Source: Candidatus Omnitrophota bacterium (GTDB taxonomy: Bacteria; Omnitrophota; Gorgyraeia; Gygaellales; Profunditerraquicolaceae). From it: 24,233 nucleotides of DNA. Under the pieces are notes generated by a model. It was not told the origin of the DNA and searched no databases. It saw only the letters and a list, made by a program, of their open reading frames with translations. The stretch covers positions 1-24,233 of the forward strand of contig JAPLLQ010000066.1 of assembly GCA_026387485.1 (NCBI GenBank), read 5' to 3'. A program made the translations under genes and the position numbers. The stretch's first letter is position 1; each line of letters starts with the position of its first letter. Of the stretch, positions 14,611-22,561 are shown in pieces.

Positions 14611-15474
14611 ATGAATTCTAACCCTATATTTTCTGTGATTATTCCTACTTGCAACAGGATTAAATTATTGGATAAATGCCTTAAATGTTTTGAACCGGGG
14701 TCACAAAGTTTAGCAAAAGAAAAGTATGAAGTTATAGTTACTGATGATAGTCAGCAGGTGGATTCCATGGAAATGATAAGTGCTAGCTATCTATGGGTAG
14801 ATTGGCAGCCTGGAGCGCACAATGGCCCGGCCACAAACCGTAACCACGGAGCAAAAAACGCAAAAGGGGAGTGGTTAATTTTTTGTGATGATGATTGTTT
14901 TGCCGATAGCCAGATGCTTGAAGCATATCTTAAGGCTATTGAGAGTAATCCGGACTGTCAAGTATTTGAAGGTAGAATTTACGCAGATCGCCCCAGAAGA
15001 TCAATTGCGGAAACTGGTCCATGGAATGAACAGGGAGGTTTCTTATGGTCGGGAAACTTTGCAATCACGAACAACATTTGTTGCTCTCTTGGTGGTTTTG
15101 ATGAAAGATTCCTTTATGCTTCTATGGAGGATGTAGATTTGAGGCTAAGATTAAAAAACTCCGGGTACGATTTTATTTTTGTTAGTTCTGCTTCAGTAGT
15201 TCATTCGTGGAAAATAAGGAAAAATAATCAGCAGCTTAAACAGCATCGGGTTTCGGTTCTAACGTATCTTTCTATTCATTCGGAAGAGCTACGCAGGATA
15301 AATTCATTTTATTATTTATATTTAATTTTTCGAAATCTCTTTAAGGTTACAATACCTAATTTAGCGAAATTTGGTTTTTGTGGGGCTAAATATGAGTTTT
15401 TTGAGCATTTATCAGATTTTAAAATGGCTTTTCTACTTATAAATTTCTCAATTGTAGAAAAGGTTTACAGGTAA
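14611..15474 (+). CDS. Glycosyltransferase family 2
   Basis: This 287-residue GT2 has all expected motifs: FSVIIPTCNR (7-16), VIVTDDS (41-47), GPATNRNHGAKNAKGEWLIF (72-91), the metal site DDD at 93-95, and SMEDVDLRLRL (171-181) with catalytic E173-D174, then HSW at the end of the core. The first motif and the shape resemble rhamnosyl- or galactosyl-type GT2 enzymes of EPS loci, but specificity is not readable. It follows the previous GT2 by 14 bases without a good Shine-Dalgarno. The two GT2 proteins share little beyond motifs, so they are not a recent duplication. Confidence 0.88.
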   Translation: MNSNPIFSVIIPTCNRIKLLDKCLKCFEPGSQSLAKEKYEVIVTDDSQQVDSMEMISASYLWVDWQPGAHNGPATNRNHGAKNAKGEWLIFCDDDCFADSQMLEAYLKAIESNPDCQVFEGRIYADRPRRSIAETGPWNEQGGFLWSGNFAITNNICCSLGGFDERFLYASMEDVDLRLRLKNSGYDFIFVSSASVVHSWKIRKNNQQLKQHRVSVLTYLSIHSEELRRINSFYYLYLIFRNLFKVTIPNLAKFGFCGAKYEFFEHLSDFKMAFLLINFSIVEKVYR

Positions 15475-15490
15475 AGGGTTTATTTGAATT

Positions 15491-16582
15491 ATGCTTAAAA
15501 AAGCATCGACTCTTATTCAGATTGTTCCCCAAATGCCACCTATAATTTGTGGGGTGGGAGATTATGCTGTAAATTTAGCTAAGCAGTTGCGCGATTCATT
15601 TGGTATAGATTCGCGGTTTGTTGTTTGTAATCCGGATTGGCGCCTGGGCAAGGTAGAAACAGATTATATTTTTACTGTTTTAACCAAGCGGAGTTGGCGC
15701 AAGCTACTGGCTGTTTTGACTGATTATAGCAAAGAGAATGCAATAGTGATTTTACATTATGTAGGTTATGGCTATGCAAAAAGGGGTTGCCCTATTTGGT
15801 TACTAAAAGGGATACTGTACTGGAGAAACAAGTTTCCAAATATTCGACTGGGAATAGTTTTTCATGAGGTATATGCTTGCGATTACCCGTGGAGAAGTTC
15901 ATTTTGGTTATCCCCTTTATCTAAACATATAGCTGCAGGTTTATTTAGCATAAGTGATTTTTGTTTTACTACCACGCAAACTTATGCGGATAAACTGCAT
16001 AAATTAGATAGTAATAAGCAGGATAGAATTAATGTATTGCCGGTCTTTTCCAATGTCAAAGAACCAGCTAGCTCATCTTTACTGTCAAAACGCAAACAGC
16101 ATCTGGTTATTTTTGGAAAGGATTCAAACAGGTCGTTAGTTTATAATAACTGCTTAGATATTTTAAAAATTATATGCATACAATTAAAGATTGAGGAGAT
16201 TCATGATATTGGTGCTCCAATTAACAGGAATTTTCCAAAGATTGAAGGAGTTCCCATAATTGAACATGGCCCTCTGTCGTCAAAAGCAATAGGAGAGTTT
16301 CTTTCCGGAGTTTTAGCAGGCGTATTAACTATTTCTCCGGGATCTTCATTGGCTAAGTCCTCGGTTTTTGCTTCTTATTGCGCGCATAGGGTGATTCCTA
16401 TAGTTGTTACGCTTAACCAATCTGTAAAAGATGGACTCTTTCCTGGCAAGCATTACTGGTTGCCGTCAGAAGATGGGAGTTTTTCCTTGGAAGAAGGGCA
16501 GTTACAGGCAGATAACGCTTATGACTGGTATCAAAATCATTGTTTATCCGCGCACGCCAGAGCTTTTGTTGAATCTTTCTAG
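15491..16582 (+). CDS. GT-B-like glycosyltransferase without EX7E motif
   Basis: The 363-residue protein begins like a GT4 enzyme, with IVPQMPPIICGVGDYAVNLA (11-30), a His-containing strand ILHYVGYGY (87-95) and FHEVY (124-128), the N-terminal acceptor domain. The C-terminal half is poorly conserved, and the position of the EX7E donor-site motif reads ISPGSSLAKSSVFASY with no glutamate pair. I have seen similar sequences labelled as glycosyltransferases in EPS loci, but whether it transfers sugar is open. AAAGGG lies 11 bases before the ATG. It ends rather early (AHARAFVESF) and is followed by a 126-base gap; a slightly shortened C-terminus is possible, though no continuation was found in other frames. 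Confidence 0.65.
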   Translation: MLKKASTLIQIVPQMPPIICGVGDYAVNLAKQLRDSFGIDSRFVVCNPDWRLGKVETDYIFTVLTKRSWRKLLAVLTDYSKENAIVILHYVGYGYAKRGCPIWLLKGILYWRNKFPNIRLGIVFHEVYACDYPWRSSFWLSPLSKHIAAGLFSISDFCFTTTQTYADKLHKLDSNKQDRINVLPVFSNVKEPASSSLLSKRKQHLVIFGKDSNRSLVYNNCLDILKIICIQLKIEEIHDIGAPINRNFPKIEGVPIIEHGPLSSKAIGEFLSGVLAGVLTISPGSSLAKSSVFASYCAHRVIPIVVTLNQSVKDGLFPGKHYWLPSEDGSFSLEEGQLQADNAYDWYQNHCLSAHARAFVESF

Positions 16583-16629
16583 GTGTACGTTATCAGCAAG
16601 TTTTGATCATGAAAATGTGCATTCTGGCA

Positions 16630-16657
16630 TTGAATGCTCTTAAGTTTATGTTATTAT
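16630..16657 (+). promoter_or_regulatory. Possible internal promoter before the second polymerase gene
   Basis: TTGAAT (16630-16635), 16 bases, and TATTAT (16652-16657) match consensus at four and five of six positions. They lie in the only sizeable gap (126 bases) among the sugar-assembly genes, about 50 bases upstream of the start at 16709. Confidence 0.35.
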
Positions 16658-16708
16658 ATTAAAAAAGCTGTATTTATTAATAGAAATACAATTTTTGAAA
16701 GGCTCACG

Positions 16709-18166
16709 ATGAATAAATTTAGCTTAAAACGGATTCTAAGGTCATCGCTATTATTTTTCCCCTCGATTATTTCTTTCTTATTTTCTCCCTGGCCGGGGGT
16801 ATCGTATTTTATATCTTGGTTTGGTTCTTTTTTTATTCTATTCTGGACAATTAGCGGCAATGCTGTAGCACTGCCGGAGGACCTACCTGCTTCGCAACAG
16901 TTTTTCCGTCCGGTATTTCTTTCTCAGATAGTTTTTGTTTCATTTAATGTACTTAGTTCAATATTCTTTTTTCTGGATTCTTCTGGTTTTTATTATTTCA
17001 AACCAGGCAATCCGGTTATGAATTATGACAGCGTTTTACTTCAGATTGCCCAATGCCAAAGGTATTATTTGCTTGGGCATGCGGCAGTAGCTTTCGGGAT
17101 TGTTCTGCATATGAAATATGATTTGCATCCAAAATGGATAATTCGGGTAAAGAATTACTCTACTCTGTTTTTCTATATTGCTGTTACAACTTTTCTAGCT
17201 AGCTTAATAGTGGCAAAGATATATGTTTTAGCGGAGTTGTCTTCAAGGCTACGCGTTTTGGCTTTAGTAAGCTCAGTTTTAAGTTTTACGTTTAATTTAA
17301 GTGAGAAAAATAAGTTGTTGCTTCTTGGGAATACAGTCATTTTATTAGGGAATTTTTATTTGAGCATTATATCGGCCTGGAAGGCAGAATCCATTACTTT
17401 ACTTCTGTTATTGTTTGTGCCTCTCTACGCAAAATTTAAAAAGTTGGCTATAACTTTATTTCTTGTGGGCGTTACACTTTGGTTCTTATTTATACCTTAT
17501 TATACTCAAATGTTTAGAACTAAATACTGGGCTGAGGAGGCAAGCACGGAAGAGGCACTTATCCATGCATACACAGAGACTAAATTTTCTTCATTTGACT
17601 CTCTTGCTGTTAATAACTGGTTTTTCTTGGTTAACCGGCTCAGCGAGATTGGTTTGTTTATAAAATACGTTGGGTATACTCCTTCAATAAGAGGAGATTA
17701 CTATGGATTGCAGATTGTCTCCCAATCTTTGCATGCTCTTTTACCTCGCGCTATAGACAGATACAAGCCCGATCTTGAGGAACTAGTGATGGAGCGGGTT
17801 TATGAAAACGATGTTGTCGGAAGGCCCACGAAGCATGCGAGAGTTTCCGCTAAGCCGCAGTTTATTGTAGATGGATATTTAACAGCAGGATGGTTGGGTA
17901 TCCTTATTGCCTGTTATATATATGGTGCGCTGGCGTCAATTTTATCAAGAACTTGTGAAAGATACTTTAGTGGGTATATTTTTGGAACAGCTTTAATATT
18001 TAATTCACTATTTCAGGTGTTTTGGAGAGGGCAGTGTTTTGAGTTCTTGACGGGGAAATTAGTCTGGAGTATTGCGATGCTGTTTTTAGTATTTATAATA
18101 GGAAGATTTACCGGCCTTCTTAAGCGCAATAATCAACCTGATTTAATGCAGCCAACATTAGAATAA
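16709..18166 (+). CDS. Multi-helix membrane protein, probable polysaccharide polymerase (Wzy-like)
   Basis: The 485-residue protein has about ten membrane helices and a large hydrophilic loop at roughly 265-385 (including YYGLQIVSQSLHALLPR and VSAKPQFIVDGYLTAGWLG), as in oligosaccharide repeat-unit polymerases, where the loop lies in the periplasm. No enzyme motif identifies it firmly. The start is set at ATG 16709 because GAAAGG stands 6 bases before it. An ATG at 16634 would add 25 residues but has no ribosome site. The stop touches the next ATG (TAA ATG), so it is coupled to the GT4 genes that follow. With the O-antigen ligase-like protein at 9644 the locus has two candidates for polymerisation; one may instead ligate the finished chain. 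Confidence 0.6.
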   Translation: MNKFSLKRILRSSLLFFPSIISFLFSPWPGVSYFISWFGSFFILFWTISGNAVALPEDLPASQQFFRPVFLSQIVFVSFNVLSSIFFFLDSSGFYYFKPGNPVMNYDSVLLQIAQCQRYYLLGHAAVAFGIVLHMKYDLHPKWIIRVKNYSTLFFYIAVTTFLASLIVAKIYVLAELSSRLRVLALVSSVLSFTFNLSEKNKLLLLGNTVILLGNFYLSIISAWKAESITLLLLLFVPLYAKFKKLAITLFLVGVTLWFLFIPYYTQMFRTKYWAEEASTEEALIHAYTETKFSSFDSLAVNNWFFLVNRLSEIGLFIKYVGYTPSIRGDYYGLQIVSQSLHALLPRAIDRYKPDLEELVMERVYENDVVGRPTKHARVSAKPQFIVDGYLTAGWLGILIACYIYGALASILSRTCERYFSGYIFGTALIFNSLFQVFWRGQCFEFLTGKLVWSIAMLFLVFIIGRFTGLLKRNNQPDLMQPTLE

Positions 18167-19264
18167 ATGAAGGCATTGTTACTATGCGCCAGTATCTTTA
18201 GATTGGGTGGTATTGATGAATTTAACCAAAATTTATTTAAGGCGCTTGAGCTGGAATTTAAAGATAGCGAGTTTACAGTAATTTCCCTTCTTGATAATAA
18301 AGAAGAAGCGTTCAGCTTATGGGTTAATCTTAAATTATTATTTTGTAGTGAATCCTCAAGCTTATTCTTAAAGAAAATAGTTTTTTCGATAAAGTCGTTA
18401 AAAATAATCCTATCCAAAAAACCCGCTTACGTAATTTGTACACACCTGGGTGTATCGCAAATTGCGTATTATTTAAGTAAAGTATGCAAGTTCAAATACG
18501 CCGTGATTACTCACGGTAAGGAGGTTTGGGACTTAAAAAGAGGCAATAAATATCGTATCCTTGAGAGCGCTGATTTAATTTTAACGGTAAGTAATTACAC
18601 TAGAACAAAATTGATTAATAACCATATTAACCCCGCAAAGGTAGTTATTTTAAAAAACATGGTTGATACCGGAAGATTTTATCCGGAGGTTAAAAATCGG
18701 CAACTATTGAAAAGCCTGAGCATAGAAAATAAGAAGATTTTGTTAACAGTGGGCCGGATAGTCAGAGGGCGCCATAAAGGTTACTATGAGATGCTTGAAG
18801 TGGTAACTAAATTAAGTGAAGATTATGTTTGGTTGGTTGTTGGCTCAGGGAATGATCTCTCTAGGTTGATTAGTAAGGCGCAAGAAAATAAAATTATGCA
18901 TAAAATCCGTTTTTGCGAGAATGTTAGAAGGAAAATGCTGGTTGATTATTATAACCTTTGTGATGTTTTTGTGATGCCCAGCAAAGAAGAAGGGTTTGGT
19001 ATAGTTTTTCTTGAGGCTTTAGCCTGCGGAAAACCGGTTATTACCGGTAACAAGGATGGTAGCAGGGAGGCGTTGTTGGACGGCCGGCTGGGTACTCTTA
19101 TTAATCCGGACAATATAGAAGAAATAATAAGTGCAGTGCAGAGTATCTGCTTAAGAGGTGATGGCAGGCCTTCGGAATTTCTGAGAAAGGAAGTAGAGGA
19201 TAATTTTGGTATCAAAGTATTTAATGAAAGAGTCAGATTGATATTTTCTGAATTTCTAAAATGA
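18167..19264 (+). CDS. Glycosyltransferase family 4
   Basis: This 365-residue GT-B enzyme has the N-terminal opening LLLCASIFRLGGIDEFNQNL (4-23), an acceptor-side HGKEVWDLKRG (116-126), SADLILTVSNYTR (134-146), the donor domain opener ILLTVGRIVRGRHKGY (191-206), and the EX7E motif at E275-E283 (KEEGFGIVFLEALACGKPVI). It retains the configuration of its sugar donor, as GT4 enzymes do. Its ATG directly follows the stop of the membrane protein, and its own stop overlaps the next start by four bases (ATGA), so translation is coupled. Confidence 0.9.
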   Translation: MKALLLCASIFRLGGIDEFNQNLFKALELEFKDSEFTVISLLDNKEEAFSLWVNLKLLFCSESSSLFLKKIVFSIKSLKIILSKKPAYVICTHLGVSQIAYYLSKVCKFKYAVITHGKEVWDLKRGNKYRILESADLILTVSNYTRTKLINNHINPAKVVILKNMVDTGRFYPEVKNRQLLKSLSIENKKILLTVGRIVRGRHKGYYEMLEVVTKLSEDYVWLVVGSGNDLSRLISKAQENKIMHKIRFCENVRRKMLVDYYNLCDVFVMPSKEEGFGIVFLEALACGKPVITGNKDGSREALLDGRLGTLINPDNIEEIISAVQSICLRGDGRPSEFLRKEVEDNFGIKVFNERVRLIFSEFLK

Positions 19265-20433
19265 AGATTCTGCACGTTATACCTTCATATCTGCCTGCCT
19301 ATAGGTATGGGGGGCCTGTAAAAGCCGTCCATGAGCTTTGCCGCGGCTTGGTAAATAAAGGGCTGGATATCTCCGTATATACTACTAACAGAGATTTTGG
19401 AGTCCGGCAGCTCGAGGTTCCTATAAATCGGGTAGTTGATATTGATCAGGTTAAAGTTACATACTATTCGACCAGGTTTATAAGAAAATATTATTATTCC
19501 AAAACTTTGTCAAAAAGCCTGCAGGAGTCCATCCATACTTTTGACCTTTTGCATGTTCATTCCGTGTTTGTTTATCCAACTCTTATTGCTTCCCGTCTTT
19601 GCCAGAAATCAAACAAGCCTTATATAATCAACCCTTTAGGAGCGCTTGATCCGTCAATGATAAAGTTAAAAAGCGGGTTTAAAAAAATGCTATATATTAA
19701 CTTAGTAGAGAGATACAACATTGAAAGAGCAGCCGTGATACACGTGGCTTCTGTCTACGAAGAGAAAAGATTGTTTTTCCTGGGGTTTAAAACCCCGGTT
19801 GCCATAATTCCAAGGGGCATAGATCTTAATGATTATTCGGGTAACGATATCAATTGGTTGGAAGAAAGATACCCTCAATTAAAAGATAAGAAGAAAATAC
19901 TTTTTTTAGGCAGAGTTACCTATAAAAAGGGGTTTATATTATTGGCGCAGGCTTTTGAGATGGTGTTGCGCAACCATGATGCATACTTGATTATTGCAGG
20001 GCCAAGCGATGGAAATTATATTGATAAGGTTAGGCAAATGTTTGCGAAAGCAGGTTTAAGCCGCAATGTTATTTTTACTGGTATGCTCTTAGATAAAGAA
20101 AAGTTCTCCGTTCTTTATAGCAGCGATATATTTGTGCTCCCGTCTTATGGAGAAAATTTCGGTATAGCTGTATTAGAGGCCATGGCTTGTAAATTGCCCG
20201 TAGTCATTACTGATCAGGTGGGTCTGTACCCTGACGTAGAAGAATATAAGGCCGGCATAATCGCCAGTTGTAATCCCTTGAAAATAGCCAACGCAATTTT
20301 ACAGCTATTGAATAATGAGGATATGCGCAAAGCAATGGGGGAGAATGGGAGGAAGCTGGTTGAAGATAGGTTTACTTCCGATAAAATAGCAGACAGCATG
20401 GCTAACTTATATGAAAAGATTTTGAATAAATGA
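19261..20433 (+). CDS. Glycosyltransferase family 4
   Basis: The 390-residue protein has MKILHVIPSYLPAYRYGGP (1-19) with the glycine-rich loop, DLLHVHSVFVYP (95-106), NPLGALDPS (124-132), AIIPRGIDLNDY (181-192), donor-domain opener ILFLGRVTYKKGF (213-225), and EX7E at E298-E306 (YGENFGIAVLEAMACKLPVV). This layout, with HVHS and NPLGALDP, is common in GT4 enzymes of EPS loci. It overlaps its neighbours on both sides by ATGA junctions. All motifs are intact. Donor sugar unknown. Confidence 0.92.
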   Translation: MKILHVIPSYLPAYRYGGPVKAVHELCRGLVNKGLDISVYTTNRDFGVRQLEVPINRVVDIDQVKVTYYSTRFIRKYYYSKTLSKSLQESIHTFDLLHVHSVFVYPTLIASRLCQKSNKPYIINPLGALDPSMIKLKSGFKKMLYINLVERYNIERAAVIHVASVYEEKRLFFLGFKTPVAIIPRGIDLNDYSGNDINWLEERYPQLKDKKKILFLGRVTYKKGFILLAQAFEMVLRNHDAYLIIAGPSDGNYIDKVRQMFAKAGLSRNVIFTGMLLDKEKFSVLYSSDIFVLPSYGENFGIAVLEAMACKLPVVITDQVGLYPDVEEYKAGIIASCNPLKIANAILQLLNNEDMRKAMGENGRKLVEDRFTSDKIADSMANLYEKILNK

Positions 20434-21698
20434 TAAATACTGCTGTGGTTAATAAGCGTATTTCTTTAGCGCATATCGTGGGAAATCCTTTTATCCATAA
20501 TGCTGCATTGTCTTTAGCAGAGTCAAGGATGCTACATCAAGTTATCACAACTTTTGGGTATTGCTCTGATGGGGCAACCGATTATTTCTTGAGTACACTG
20601 CCCGGTAAAGCAAGCTCATTTATTTCTTCTAAGATTTCAAGCCGTGGATGGCCGGCCGCTCTTTCATCTAATATGCGTTTTCACTGGAAATCACAGATAT
20701 TAAACCTAGCGGTTAGCCAGGCAGTGGGCAATCCATACTTGAGTTCCATATTATCTAATAATGGACAACTTTGTTTTGATCGCCATGTTGCCAGATGCCA
20801 CCTAAGCGGTATCGACGCGATTTACGCATATGAAGACCAAGCAGCACTTACTTTCCAGGCAGCGAAAAAACGGGGTATTTTTTGTTTATACGATCTGCCA
20901 ATTCTTTTTTATCGCACCAGTTATGCTATCCAGAAGGAGGAGGCCATAAGGTTTCCTCAGCTTGTTTCTAAAAAGTTTTTACGCGTAATTAATAGCCCTC
21001 TCTGGAAAATAGAACGTAAAGAGATTGAAATTAGCTTGGCTGACCATATATTTGCAGCATCAACAGCAACTAAAAAATCTCTGCTTGAGGCGGGTATAGA
21101 AGAGAAGCGGGTAACTATTGTGCTTTATGGTGCACCCGTAAATTATTTATTGCCGCTTCCTAAAAAGGATAAAGTATTCCGCGCCATATTCGTAGGCCAG
21201 ATTGGTTTACGTAAAGGAGTTCATTATTTGCTTTTGGCCTGGGAGGAGCTAGGATTATCTGGGGCAGAACTTTTATTGATCGGCTCTAATGATTTCCCTA
21301 AAGGATGGTTTAGTAGACAGAAGAAGAATTGCCGTTGGGTTGGTCATGTGCCGCATATTTTGTTAAATCAATACTATAGCCAGGCAGATGTTTTTGTTTT
21401 TCCTTCGCTGGTAGAGGGTTTTGGGCAGGTGATATTAGAGGCGATGGCATGTGGTTTGCCTGTTATTACCACTCCTAATACGGCAGGCCCGGATATTATT
21501 ACTGAGGGAATCGATGGATTCATTGTTCCGATCCGCGATGTTAGTGCATTGAAAGAAAAGATAAGGTGGTGCCGAACTCATCCTGGAGAATTAGCCAGGA
21601 TGGGGAAGGCTGCCAGGAGAAAAGCTGAAAGTTTAGATTGGAATTTATACCGCGTCAGGCTTACGAGTAAAGTTCAGGAGCTTTTGAACACAAAATAA
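20430..21698 (+). CDS. Glycosyltransferase family 4
   Basis: This 422-residue GT4 has a diverged acceptor half: RISLAHIVGNPFIHNAALSL (10-29) and IDAIYAYEDQAAL (128-140) stand where other members have the glycine loop and HxH strands. The donor half is regular: FRAIFVGQIGLRKGVHYLL (250-268), LLLIGSND (281-288), and EX7E at E329-E337 (LVEGFGQVILEAMACGLPVI). It begins in an ATGA overlap with the preceding GT4. Although the three adjacent GT4 enzymes share motifs, their acceptor halves differ strongly, which fits three different linkages rather than tandem duplication. Confidence 0.9.
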   Translation: MINTAVVNKRISLAHIVGNPFIHNAALSLAESRMLHQVITTFGYCSDGATDYFLSTLPGKASSFISSKISSRGWPAALSSNMRFHWKSQILNLAVSQAVGNPYLSSILSNNGQLCFDRHVARCHLSGIDAIYAYEDQAALTFQAAKKRGIFCLYDLPILFYRTSYAIQKEEAIRFPQLVSKKFLRVINSPLWKIERKEIEISLADHIFAASTATKKSLLEAGIEEKRVTIVLYGAPVNYLLPLPKKDKVFRAIFVGQIGLRKGVHYLLLAWEELGLSGAELLLIGSNDFPKGWFSRQKKNCRWVGHVPHILLNQYYSQADVFVFPSLVEGFGQVILEAMACGLPVITTPNTAGPDIITEGIDGFIVPIRDVSALKEKIRWCRTHPGELARMGKAARRKAESLDWNLYRVRLTSKVQELLNTK

Positions 21699-21727
21699 AA
21701 TTATGGTTTTATTATTTTAGTGAGAAA

Positions 21728-22561
21728 ATGAAGATTAACATTTCGGCTATAGTTCTTACGTTCAATGAAGAGAAGAGTATTGAAGACTGTTTAAAAAGCA
21801 TTTATAACCTTGTGGATGAGGTTATCGTTGTCGATTCATATTCAACCGATAAAACTGTTGAAATATCCAAGTACTTTACGGATAAAGTTTTTGAGCATCA
21901 TTTTGAGAATTTTTCACAGCAAAGACGCTGGGCCCAGGAAAGTTTACCTTTAAGGAACGAGTGGGTTTTTCATCTTGATGCCGATGAAAGAGTAAGCCCG
22001 GAATTGGCCTCTGAATTAAAGGAGCTGTTTCGGCCAAAGCCTAAAGCAGATGGATTAATGATACCGCGAAGGACTATTTTTATGGGTAAATGGATCAAGC
22101 ATGGAGGGCATTATCCAGTTTATCATACAAGAATTTTTAAAAAACATAAAGGCCGGTGCGAAGACAGATTGTATGACCAGCATTTTTGCGTTGATGGACA
22201 TATTGAAGAACTAAATGGGGATATTATTAATATTATAACTCCCGATATCAGCACCTTCATATCGCGCCACAGGAAGTGGGCGGTATTTGAAGCATCCCAA
22301 GCGTTTTATCAACAAGGAATTGGCATAGAGCCTAATGTTCAAGGCAATAAGATTGAATATCGAAGATGGCTTAGGGCCAGATATTATGATTTACCGATTT
22401 TCTTGCGACCATGCATCTACTTTATTTACAGGTTTTTTGTAAGGTTGGGGTTTCTGGATGGTAAAGAAGGGTTTGTGTTTCATTTTTTGCAGGGTTTTTG
22501 GTTCAGGTTTTTGGTTGATGTGAATATTTTTAAGTTAAGAATAAAGGCGCAAAAAAAATGA
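21728..22561 (+). CDS. Glycosyltransferase family 2, WaaE/KdtX-like
   Basis: The 277-residue protein has ISAIVLTFNEEKSIEDCL (5-22), EVIVVDSYSTDKT (31-43), the helix FSQQRRWA (62-69), the metal site HLDADERVS (82-90, D84-A-D86), and a Trp/Arg-rich end with YRRWLRARYYDLP (211-223) and GFVFHFLQGFWFR (248-260). This is the pattern of WaaE/KdtX-type transferases, which add glucose to the inner core of lipopolysaccharide in enterobacteria; here it may serve the polymer repeat instead. The C-terminal hydrophobic stretch could lie on the membrane. GTGAG before the ATG is a modest ribosome site. Its stop overlaps the next start as ATGA. Confidence 0.88.
   Translation: MKINISAIVLTFNEEKSIEDCLKSIYNLVDEVIVVDSYSTDKTVEISKYFTDKVFEHHFENFSQQRRWAQESLPLRNEWVFHLDADERVSPELASELKELFRPKPKADGLMIPRRTIFMGKWIKHGGHYPVYHTRIFKKHKGRCEDRLYDQHFCVDGHIEELNGDIINIITPDISTFISRHRKWAVFEASQAFYQQGIGIEPNVQGNKIEYRRWLRARYYDLPIFLRPCIYFIYRFFVRLGFLDGKEGFVFHFLQGFWFRFLVDVNIFKLRIKAQKK

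Noticed and set aside
16431..16643. Open frame of 70 codons at the end of the GT-B-like gene, considered as its frameshifted C-terminus.
   Set aside because: Its translation shows no glycosyltransferase feature and mostly mirrors the coding sequence in another frame.
16634..16708. Upstream ATG that would lengthen the second polymerase-like protein by 25 residues.
   Set aside because: No ribosome site before it, while ATG 16709 has GAAAGG at a good distance; the extra residues would also overlap the possible promoter.
18167..21698. Tandem duplication of GT4 genes.
   Set aside because: The three proteins share only family motifs; acceptor halves and lengths differ strongly.
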